Assembly (NCBI GenBank): GCA_017885385.1 | Contig: JAFNGF010000418.1 | Location: 1 to 13,889 of the forward strand | Direction: 5' to 3' | Source: Planctomycetota bacterium | Lineage (GTDB): Bacteria > Planctomycetota > Phycisphaerae > Sedimentisphaerales > Anaerobacaceae | Length of the DNA: 13,889 nucleotides | Shown here: piece by piece, positions 7,044 to 13,457 of the stretch | Position numbering within the stretch: position 1 is the first letter of the stretch | Layout of the letters: the number at the start of each line of letters is the position of its first letter | The notes under the pieces: model-generated | Database searches by the model: none | What the model saw: only the letters and a program-made list of their open reading frames with translations | Told to the model about the DNA's origin: nothing | Translations under genes and position numbers: made by a program

Positions 7044-8411
7044 ATGGACAAAAGAACAAAATTTAGTCTGGACGAAAACCAAATACCGACTCATTGGTAC
7101 AATATTCAGGCGGATTTGCCGCAGCCTCTTCCGCCTGTTTTGCACCCCGGCACTAAAAAGCCGATAGGACCCGCCGACCTGGCTCCTCTATTTGCTATGG
7201 AGCTGATCAAGCAGGAGGTGAGCACCGAGCGATGGATTGAAATCCCTGATGAGGTTCGTGATATCTACCGGCTGTGGAGGCCTACAAATCTATTTCGTGC
7301 GTACAGATTGGAAAAAGCTCTCGATACGCCGGCTAAAATTTTCTACAAATATGAAGGGACAAGTCCGCCGGGCAGTCACAAGCCCAATACCGCCGTGGCT
7401 CAGGTCTACTACAATAAAAAAGAGGGCATCAAGCGCATTGCTACCGAGACCGGAGCCGGACAGTGGGGCAGCGCCCTTGCCTTCGCGGGCGCGTGCTTCG
7501 GCGTTGAGATTAAGGTTTACATGGTTGCGGTGAGCTATCAGCAAAAGCCGTATCGCCGCATAATGATGCAGACCTGGGGCGCCAAGTGCGTGTCCAGCCC
7601 CAGCCGTGATACCAGGACAGGCCGCGATATTCTGGCAAGAGACCCTAATTGTCCGGGCAGCCTTGGTATGGCCATAAGTGAGGCGGTAGAGGATGCTGCC
7701 ACTCGTGATGATACGCACTATTCTTTGGGCAGCGTGCTCAACCACGTGCTGCTGCATCAGACGGTCATCGGCCTGGAGGCAAAAGAGCAGATGGAAATGG
7801 CGGGGGTCTACCCCGACATTATCGTGGGCTGCATCGGCGGCGGGTCGAATTTTGCCGGCATGTTTCTGCCGTTTATAAAGGATAAAATTGACGGGACAAA
7901 GCCGGACCTGCGCATTATCAACGTTGAGCCGGAAAGCTGTCCCACGGTAACCAAAGGTCTTTACGCCTATGACTTCGGCGATGAAGCCAAGCTTACTCCG
8001 CTGATTAAGATGTATACTCTTGGCCATGGTTTTATTCCGCCGCCCGTTCATGCAGGCGGCCTTCGCTATCACGGCATGGCTCCCATAATATGCCATCTGC
8101 ACAGGCTCGGACTTGTCGAAGCCAGAGCTGTGCACCAGATTCCCACCTTTGAAGCCGGCGTACAGTTCGCCCGTGCTGAGGGCATTATCAGCGCTCCGGA
8201 AACAGACCACGCTATCAGGGTGGGTATTGACGAAGCCCTTAAGTGCAAAGAATCCGGCGAGTCAAAAACCATACTTATCGCGCACAGCGGGCACGGGCAT
8301 GTTGACATGGCGGCTTATGATGCTTATTTTAGTGGCAAGCTAGAGGATTACGAATATCCCGAGGCCAAGATAAAGGAGGCCCTGGCGGACCTGCCAAAGG
8401 TGCCTGCCTAA
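7044..8411 (+). CDS. trpB: TrpB-like PLP-dependent enzyme (TrpB2-type tryptophan synthase beta chain)
   Basis: This 455-residue protein is longer than ordinary TrpB1 (about 400) and fits the TrpB2 group. The PLP lysine is Lys113 in GSHKPNTA (TrpB1 usually has GAHKxN). The catalytic glutamate is Glu135 in ETGAGQWG, and the PLP phosphate loop is GGGSN (265-269). TrpB2 condenses indole with serine; stand-alone versions have been proposed to salvage indole or to act on serine or phosphoserine. No trpA or other trp gene is in the window, so the in vivo role is open. The next gene, a porin-like protein 97 bases downstream on the same strand, has no obvious link. No terminator separates the two. Confidence 0.93.
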   Translation: MDKRTKFSLDENQIPTHWYNIQADLPQPLPPVLHPGTKKPIGPADLAPLFAMELIKQEVSTERWIEIPDEVRDIYRLWRPTNLFRAYRLEKALDTPAKIFYKYEGTSPPGSHKPNTAVAQVYYNKKEGIKRIATETGAGQWGSALAFAGACFGVEIKVYMVAVSYQQKPYRRIMMQTWGAKCVSSPSRDTRTGRDILARDPNCPGSLGMAISEAVEDAATRDDTHYSLGSVLNHVLLHQTVIGLEAKEQMEMAGVYPDIIVGCIGGGSNFAGMFLPFIKDKIDGTKPDLRIINVEPESCPTVTKGLYAYDFGDEAKLTPLIKMYTLGHGFIPPPVHAGGLRYHGMAPIICHLHRLGLVEARAVHQIPTFEAGVQFARAEGIISAPETDHAIRVGIDEALKCKESGESKTILIAHSGHGHVDMAAYDAYFSGKLEDYEYPEAKIKEALADLPKVPA

Positions 8412-8508
8412 AGTAGAGACTGAAGGTGGAAAGCAGACTTTATTGGTTGTGCAGCACATAGACAATGCGGTTAAAGAAATGGTGAAACATTTTTAAGGAG
8501 AAACTGTT

Positions 8509-9315
8509 ATGAAACATGGAGTTCTATTGACTGCTGTAGTGTTGTTAGCGGCCACCGGCGTAGCGCAAGCCCAGGAAGGTGACCTGCACGGGTCGATCGA
8601 TGTAACCTATCAAACTAAGTATATTTGGCGTGGCTTCGCCGTCTACGGGGCCAAAAGTGCCACTCAAGCGTGTGTTGACCTGGATTTGTTCGGCACAGGC
8701 TTTGGAGTAAGCACCATGGGTCACAGGGCCAATTCGAGCGGCTATGAACTAACCGAACGCTGGGATTACACGGCCTATTATCAGAATAGACTCTTTGGCG
8801 ATGAACCTTACGCCACCAACTATAGACTTGGTTGGGTCTATTATAACTATCCGGACCTTAGTTACAAGGACGCCGATTTGCAGGAGCTCCAGGCGGTTCT
8901 TTCCTTGCCTAAGATCTGCCCGGCTGGTGTGGTGCCCACCTATGTTCTGGTTAAGTTGTGGCCTTCAAAGAGCGGTTCTTGGGTTGGGAGCAGGTCTGGC
9001 ACCACAGGAACTGCTTCGGGTTTTGCACACATCTTCATGCTTGATTATGGTTTGCCTGTAAAGGGTCTGGTACCCGAAATACCGGAACATGTCCTGAATC
9101 TGCACACGGAATTGGTTTACAACGATGGCGTAGGGCCTGGTGGTCAGGATGTTGATCACGACTGGTCAAACGCCGTGTTCGGCGTGTCCACAGATTTTAA
9201 CCTCGACAAGAATCTTACGCTCACTCCGGCGATCTATTACCAGGTAAGTATGGATAAGTCCGTCAACGATGATGACGAGCTCTGGTCGACCTTCGGGTTG
9301 AAGTACAAATTCTAA
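8509..9315 (+). CDS. Outer-membrane beta-barrel protein, TorF/Gcw_chp-type putative porin
   Basis: This is a 268-residue exported protein. Residues 1-21 form a signal peptide ending AQA before QEGD. The mature part starts with SIDVTYQTKYIWRGFAVYG, a pattern typical of TorF-family putative porins (TKYIWRG at 36-42), followed by alternating aromatic and polar strand-like segments. The last residues, LKYKF, end in the C-terminal phenylalanine recognised by the BAM machinery. It probably forms a small barrel in the outer membrane and may let small solutes through; the solute is unknown. Start: AAGGAG at 8495-8500, 8 bases before ATG. A strong terminator follows at 9345-9378. Confidence 0.8.
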   Translation: MKHGVLLTAVVLLAATGVAQAQEGDLHGSIDVTYQTKYIWRGFAVYGAKSATQACVDLDLFGTGFGVSTMGHRANSSGYELTERWDYTAYYQNRLFGDEPYATNYRLGWVYYNYPDLSYKDADLQELQAVLSLPKICPAGVVPTYVLVKLWPSKSGSWVGSRSGTTGTASGFAHIFMLDYGLPVKGLVPEIPEHVLNLHTELVYNDGVGPGGQDVDHDWSNAVFGVSTDFNLDKNLTLTPAIYYQVSMDKSVNDDDELWSTFGLKYKF

Positions 9316-9335
9316 GGCCAGTGTATGTCCGCGAC

Positions 9336-9378
9336 AAAAAAAGAGGCTGCCCCCGCGAGAGCAGGGGCGGCCTTTTTT
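9336..9378. terminator. Bidirectional rho-independent terminator
   Basis: GGCTGCCCC (9345-9353) pairs with GGGGCGGCC (9364-9372; one G-U pair). T6 (9373-9378) follows on the plus strand, for the porin gene. A7 (9336-9342) precedes it, so on the minus strand the same stem is followed by a T tract for the ceramidase-like gene. The stem contains TGCCCCCGCG (9348-9357), shared with two other palindromes in the window. Confidence 0.8.
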
Positions 9379-9415
9379 ATTCCACCAAGATTTGTGGCGG
9401 AGAATATCGTTGCTG

Positions 9416-9487
9416 TTTAGCCGTCGCCGGTACGGCGACGGAACCCCGGATAGCCCGCCAGGCGTATGGCGGGCAAGTCGGGGCTAA
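9416..9487. repeat. Two-hairpin palindromic cassette abutting the ceramidase-like stop codon
   Basis: The first hairpin is CCGTCGCCG-GTA-CGGCGACGG (9421-9441). The second is GCCCGCCA-6 bases-TGGCGGGC (9453-9474), enclosed by outer arms CCCCG (9444-9448) and CGGGG (9479-9483). The unit is bordered by TTTAGC (9416-9421) on the left and GCTAA (9483-9487) on the right, inverted copies of each other. The right border supplies the TAG stop (9486-9484) of the minus-strand gene. Confidence 0.6.
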
Positions 9488-10866
9488 TCCCACATATCGT
9501 TGATTAGTTTGACAGTCTCGTTGACGAGCACCTGTCCGCCTTGCGGCCCGACGATGTACTTATCCGCGCTGTAGCCTCCGCCTCGAATTGCCCTTTCTGT
9601 GGGCAAGTACCCTGAGTGCTGGCAGCACAGTTGCACGACAAACGTCAGCGTCGCGTTGCTGCGGGCTTTTATTCGGACGCCGTAGTCCAGGTACAATTCG
9701 AATGGATTTGTGGCCAGCGCTACGTCCCCCAGCCGGATCACGTGGATTTCAGCCGGCTTAACTGAGTCGTAGGTATAGAGCGGCAAATCGGGCGGCTCAT
9801 TCGTGGGCAAATTAATCTCCGCGACTTTATGGATAAATACGATCTTGCTCTTGATGTCATATTTGGCGTACGGCAATACCTCATCAACCGCGTCGGCGAT
9901 CCGGCGGGCGATTTCCTGTCGGCGCGAAATCCGAGCTCTTTGGAGCATGATGTTTTCAGCCTGTTTTCGCCACAATAGATGCGGCGATTGGTCGCCGGCT
10001 GCTGCGCATTGTGGAAAGACAAATATCTCTTTGCCATATCTTGCTCGGATTTCTTGCCGGACTTCGTGCCAGAAGTCGGCGGAAACCTGAAGCAGTTGCT
10101 CGGTCTCTTGAGCGGGACAGGCTACATTTATCAGGATCCCTGTGAGCTTTTGGTCTTTGTCCCAGAAAAACAGCATTTCCTGTCCGTGATCTTCGCAGCC
10201 TTCGATGTGTGAAAAATTCTCCTGGTTTGTATTGCCATACATAACTGCCCGACCGTCGAAATAGTACGCCCGGCGATTGAAGCCCACCAGCGAGTGTCCC
10301 AGAGCCCAGCTTACCCCCGCCGGCTTGCGGCTTTGCCAGGCCTGCACGGCGATGTTGGCCAGACGCTCCAGCAGGAAATCAGCGTACTGTGAGGCCTTCA
10401 TAACCCCTTCATCTTTGCTTACGTCATACAAATCGTAGAAGGCGCCATCCAGGACGCCTGGGCCTGTGTGGGTGTGGGTTGCATTTAGAAACAACTTGCT
10501 CACGTCGAAATCTGTGATACGAGGCCCCATCAGTTTTCGCAGCCTCTGCTGTATTTCCTTTCGGGTCCACAGCAGGTCACACGAGATCATAATCGCCTGC
10601 TCTTTGGTCCCCGTTTCGTCGTTGGTCTCCAGAGCCAGTGCTGTCGCGGTGAGCGGATCCAGAACGGCCTGCGAGATTCGCTTGGCCATCTGGCCCTCAA
10701 GATTTACCGGCTTATCAGGAGTAATATCCGCCGACGCCCAGCCGACGTAAAGCGGGTATTCTTTGGCTTCCCGCGGGGCGGGCTCCCTCGCAGCGGCGAC
10801 TAAGTTCGCGGCGATAAACACCGTCACTGCGCTAAACAATGTAAACACCATGCTTGTCCGGCTCAT
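9484..10866 (-). CDS. Neutral/alkaline ceramidase-like secreted hydrolase
   Basis: This 460-residue protein has a signal peptide (about 1-26) and the neutral ceramidase N-terminal fold. Recognisable blocks are VGWASADITPD (41-51), ATHTHTGPG (His131/His133, zinc site), AAGDQSP (Ser294 at the nucleophile position), NPFELY (387-392) and HSGYLPTERAIRGGGYSA (Glu424 and Tyr432, expected zinc ligands). The usual second zinc histidine, in an FATH-type motif, is replaced by VACPAQ (Cys250). The usual C-terminal Ig-like domain is missing. It is therefore probably an amide or ester hydrolase of the exported fraction with an unknown substrate rather than a proven ceramidase. It follows the TIM-barrel gene by 21 bases, so the two are likely co-transcribed. 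No clear Shine-Dalgarno precedes ATG 10866; a second ATG five codons in is possible. Confidence 0.87.
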   Translation of the reverse strand: MSRTSMVFTLFSAVTVFIAANLVAAAREPAPREAKEYPLYVGWASADITPDKPVNLEGQMAKRISQAVLDPLTATALALETNDETGTKEQAIMISCDLLWTRKEIQQRLRKLMGPRITDFDVSKLFLNATHTHTGPGVLDGAFYDLYDVSKDEGVMKASQYADFLLERLANIAVQAWQSRKPAGVSWALGHSLVGFNRRAYYFDGRAVMYGNTNQENFSHIEGCEDHGQEMLFFWDKDQKLTGILINVACPAQETEQLLQVSADFWHEVRQEIRARYGKEIFVFPQCAAAGDQSPHLLWRKQAENIMLQRARISRRQEIARRIADAVDEVLPYAKYDIKSKIVFIHKVAEINLPTNEPPDLPLYTYDSVKPAEIHVIRLGDVALATNPFELYLDYGVRIKARSNATLTFVVQLCCQHSGYLPTERAIRGGGYSADKYIVGPQGGQVLVNETVKLINDMWD

Positions 10867-10887
10867 GAATTGTGTTTGGCCCCTGCG

Positions 10888-11961
10888 TCAGGTTGTTTCT
10901 TTGGGCGTCGCCGTACCGGCCCCTGCCTCCGCAGGGGCAAGCTTGCCCCCGCGAAAGCGGGGAGCTAAACGTCTCAATAGGGCGATTTCTTTTTTCACGA
11001 TCTGGGTGCGCTGGCTCTCCGGATATTTTCCCAGCGACTCGTTCTCCAGGCAGAGGTCGCCGCAGTAGTTAGCCTTTCGCAGAATCGCCACAACTTTGCC
11101 GAAGTCGATGTCACCCTCAAAGATGGGGCAGGCATACCGGTCATATTCCCAGCCCATTGGGCGACGCACATTTTTCTTGTCGTCCGGATAGCGTATGCTC
11201 TTGCAATGAGTGTGAAAAACCCTGGGGGCGAATCGCTCGAAAATCTCGTAAAGCTCATTTAGCGGATGCCCATACCAATAGAAGTTGGCCGTATCGAGCG
11301 TCAGGCCCAGGTGCCCCGACTGGTCGGGGACGCCGTCAAACAGCTGCCGGAGAAATTCCGGATCGTTGGTGATGCTGCCGTGATTTTCAATCCCGTATCG
11401 GACGCCTGTTCCCTCGGCGATGTCACAAAGCTGTTTGCAGACTTTAACCGCAAAGGGCAGGAATTCTTCACGCTTCATCCGGCGTGGCACAACGTCGATC
11501 CGAATGACCGGGACCTCCAGACTCACAGCGGCATCGACAAGTTTCTTTGTCCACTCGAGCTCTTCTGCCAGCCGCTCATCAAGGCGATTGTGCATAAGAA
11601 ACGCTGTGACGACCAGCCCGTTTTTGCCCAGGTCATCTTTGAGGGTTGCGATGCCCGCGGGCGTAGCCATGCTGTATTTTTTCTGTCCGTCATCGGCGGA
11701 TTCGAGGTTCGGGCAACCGAGCTCCGGACTGACTTCGACTTCTACGCCCGTGACGCCCAGCTCTTTCATAGCCGACCAACTGTCTACGCCCCCGGCGGGC
11801 TTAGCGGCCTTTAGAAGCGTGTCCCGACAGGCGACAACTAATGGTTTGGATGGCGAGGAGACCGCGCTATCTTTTGCTATTGCCAGCGCGCTGCCGGAGA
11901 GCATCCAGCCGGCGGTTTTTCTTATGAAGCCGCGGCGAGTAAGATCGGTTGAGCACTCCAT
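10888..11961 (-). CDS. Tat-exported TIM-barrel sugar isomerase/epimerase
   Basis: This 357-residue protein opens with a twin-arginine signal (LTRRGFIRKTAGW, then a hydrophobic stretch to about residue 29). The rest is an AP_endonuc_2-type TIM barrel, as in xylose-isomerase-like, IolE/IolI and related sugar isomerases. Probable metal ligands are Glu192 (IENHG), Asp223 (TLDTANFYW), His252 (FHTHCKS) and Glu306 (CLENES). Export of this fold is common in planctomycetes; the substrate is unknown. The start has AAGGAG at 11973-11978, 11 bases upstream, with a second AAGG 5 bases upstream. Residues from about 332 on (LAPRFRGGKLAPAEAGAG...) are encoded by a palindromic repeat and look like an added tail. 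It is first in a unit with the ceramidase-like gene. Confidence 0.88.
   Translation of the reverse strand: MECSTDLTRRGFIRKTAGWMLSGSALAIAKDSAVSSPSKPLVVACRDTLLKAAKPAGGVDSWSAMKELGVTGVEVEVSPELGCPNLESADDGQKKYSMATPAGIATLKDDLGKNGLVVTAFLMHNRLDERLAEELEWTKKLVDAAVSLEVPVIRIDVVPRRMKREEFLPFAVKVCKQLCDIAEGTGVRYGIENHGSITNDPEFLRQLFDGVPDQSGHLGLTLDTANFYWYGHPLNELYEIFERFAPRVFHTHCKSIRYPDDKKNVRRPMGWEYDRYACPIFEGDIDFGKVVAILRKANYCGDLCLENESLGKYPESQRTQIVKKEIALLRRLAPRFRGGKLAPAEAGAGTATPKETT
10919..10969. repeat. Palindromic cassette forming the 3' end of the TIM-barrel gene
   Basis: Three perfect palindromes overlap: GCCCCTGC-CTCC-GCAGGGGC (10919-10938), GGGGCAAGCTTGCCCC (10934-10949) and CCCCGC-GAAA-GCGGGG (10947-10962, with a GAAA tetraloop on the plus strand). 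The cassette ends in GCTAAA (10964-10969), the same border as the cassette at 9416-9487. It contains TGCCCCCGCG (10944-10953). It is read in frame as the alanine-, proline- and glycine-rich tail of the TIM-barrel protein. Confidence 0.65.
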
Positions 11962-11993
11962 AATTGCCTTTACTCCTTCTATATCCTTTGGTT

Positions 11994-12024
11994 TTGACTA
12001 ATGGCAGATTATACGTATCATAAT
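11994..12024 (+). promoter_or_regulatory. Candidate sigma70 promoter for the aminotransferase/oxidoreductase unit
   Basis: TTGACT (11994-11999) is followed by TATCAT (12016-12021, 16-base spacer) or CATAAT (12019-12024, 19-base spacer), each 5 of 6. An inverted repeat ATTAT-7 bases-ATAAT (12008-12024) lies within it and overlaps the -10 boxes of both divergent promoters, so a single regulator could control both directions. Confidence 0.5.
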
Positions 12025-12035
12025 AGTGGTGTCAA
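12008..12035 (-). promoter_or_regulatory. Strong sigma70 promoter for the TIM-barrel/ceramidase-like unit
   Basis: On the minus strand TTGACA (12035-12030) and TATAAT (12013-12008) are both perfect, with a 16-base spacer. Transcription would start near 12001, leaving about a 40-base leader that contains AAGGAG. It overlaps the plus-strand promoter at 11994-12024. Confidence 0.7.
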
Positions 12036-12044
12036 TCCGCCTGT

Positions 12045-12118
12045 GTGGCACGGGCTTCCAGCCCGTGAAAACACGGCCAAGCCTGTCCTGAGCGAAGTCG
12101 AAGGAATGGCCGTGCCAC
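12045..12118. repeat. Composite palindromic repeat in the probable leader of the aminotransferase gene
   Basis: Outer arms GTGGCACGG (12045-12053) and CCGTGCCAC (12110-12118) enclose a hairpin CACGGGCT-TCC-AGCCCGTG (12049-12067) and a second pair CACGGCCA (12072-12079)/TGGCCGTG (12107-12114). The second loop holds a 23-base core at 12082-12104 beginning CCTGTCCTGAGCGAAG and ending TCGAAGG. From memory this core recurs in many environmental bacterial genomes and yields spurious LSEVEG peptides. It lies between the plus-strand promoter and the start codon, so it would be in the mRNA leader. Confidence 0.7.
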
Positions 12119-12161
12119 GGCGGACCCATTCCAACGGGGAAATTTCGCAAAGGGGACTAAA

Positions 12162-13436
12162 ATGGCGGATAAACTGGCAATCCGGGGCGGACCCAAGTCA
12201 GTGACGAACAAGCTGCCGGGCTGGCCAAGCTTCGATGAAAAGGCGATTAAGGCTGTGGAGGACGTTCTAAGATCGGGCAAGGTCAATTATTGGACTGGCC
12301 CTAAGGGCATGGAATTCGAGCGTAAATTCGCCGCCTGGCAGGGCAGTTATTACGCCATCAGCGCCTCCAGCGGCACGGCGGCTCTGCACATTGCGATTAG
12401 CGCTTTGGGCATCGGGCCCGGCGACGAAGTCATCGTACCCAGCTATACGTTTATTGCCAGCAGCTTCTCTATCGTGCAGGCAGGAGCAATACCGCGTTTT
12501 GCCGATGTGAATATAGACGACCATTGCATCAGCGTAGAATCAGCCGAAAAGCTGGTCAACGAGCGAACCAAGGCGATTATGCCGGTGCACCTGTACGGCA
12601 ACGTCTGTGACATGGATAAGGTGCTGGCCTTTGCCCGCCGGCACAATCTCTTTGTCATCGAGGATAATGCCGAGGCGTTCGGCGGCGTCTATAAGGGCAA
12701 AAAAACCGGCAGCATCGGTGACATCGCCGGTTGCAGCTTCTGCCAGAATAAGACCTTTACCACCGGCGGCGAGGGCGGCATGGTGACTACCGACAACGAG
12801 GAGCTGGCCTGGCAGGCACGAAGCTTTCGCGACCACGGCTACGACGTCAAACAACGCCTGAGCCTGCTGGAGCTTGAGCAGAGACTGCCGTATATCCACA
12901 ATATGGTCGGCTGGAACTACCGAATGACCGAGATGCAGTCGGCTATCGGGCTTGCCGAGCTGGAGAGGATCGACACCTGGAACCTGCCCCGCCGCAAACG
13001 TAACGCCCATATCATAATCGACGCGATAAAAGATTTGCCGCCCGTGTTGTACACGCCCATCGACACCGAGGAGCGTCAGAATGGCTGGTACGTCCTGGCG
13101 TTTTCTCTGGATGTCGAAAATATGAGCTGCGACATAGATCAATTTGTCGCCGCGTGCGCCGCCGAAGGTGCCCCGTGCTGGAAAGTCTTCTGGCCGCAGT
13201 GCCATACCGAGCGGGCCTACCGCCGGCACAACGCCTTCGGCAAGAGCGGCTTTCCATTTACGTCCAAAGAGTACACAAATCCCGCCAGCGTCGACTACAG
13301 CAAAGTTGAAGTGCCTAACGCGCTGTGGCATCAGAGCCATACTTTTACGTGCTTTGCCTTTCCCACGTATAGTGAAGAAGATTGCCGACGGATAGGCGAC
13401 GCCCTGGCAAAAGTAATAAAGGCGTATTCAAAATAG
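12162..13436 (+). CDS. DegT/DnrJ/EryC1/StrS-family PLP aminotransferase
   Basis: This 424-residue enzyme is the usual length for the family. It begins LAIRGGPK, then SSGTAALHIAISALGIGPGDEVIVPSYTF-type sequence (about 69-97). It has VIEDNAEAFG (Asp168, which pairs with the PLP nitrogen) and SFCQNKTFTTGGEGG with the PLP lysine at Lys197. The family moves an amino group from glutamate or glutamine to keto-sugars or keto-cyclitols. The gene is followed 21 bases later by a Gfo/Idh/MocA dehydrogenase, a pairing known from amino-sugar (for example kanosamine) and aminocyclitol pathways, where the dehydrogenase makes the keto substrate; the real substrate here is unknown. Start: AAGGGGA about 6 bases before ATG 12162. 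It diverges from the exported isomerase/hydrolase unit. Confidence 0.92.
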   Translation: MADKLAIRGGPKSVTNKLPGWPSFDEKAIKAVEDVLRSGKVNYWTGPKGMEFERKFAAWQGSYYAISASSGTAALHIAISALGIGPGDEVIVPSYTFIASSFSIVQAGAIPRFADVNIDDHCISVESAEKLVNERTKAIMPVHLYGNVCDMDKVLAFARRHNLFVIEDNAEAFGGVYKGKKTGSIGDIAGCSFCQNKTFTTGGEGGMVTTDNEELAWQARSFRDHGYDVKQRLSLLELEQRLPYIHNMVGWNYRMTEMQSAIGLAELERIDTWNLPRRKRNAHIIIDAIKDLPPVLYTPIDTEERQNGWYVLAFSLDVENMSCDIDQFVAACAAEGAPCWKVFWPQCHTERAYRRHNAFGKSGFPFTSKEYTNPASVDYSKVEVPNALWHQSHTFTCFAFPTYSEEDCRRIGDALAKVIKAYSK

Positions 13437-13457
13437 AGGTCGAGAAAGGACGCTATT

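Noticed and set aside
7290..8210. 306-codon open frame on the minus strand inside the TrpB-like gene
   Set aside because: It is fully antisense to a gene with clear family motifs, shows no recognisable domain, and long antisense frames are expected from biased codon use.
8412..8508. Separate promoter for the porin-like gene
   Set aside because: TTGGTT at 8443 has no -10 box at usable spacing; read-through from the TrpB-like gene is just as possible.
12001..12204. 67-codon plus-strand frame containing VLSEVEG
   Set aside because: It is a translation of the palindromic repeat at 12045-12118 and overlaps the aminotransferase start out of frame.
12540..13340. 266-codon minus-strand open frame inside the DegT aminotransferase gene
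   Set aside because: Antisense to a well-supported gene, with no domain or ribosome binding site of its own.
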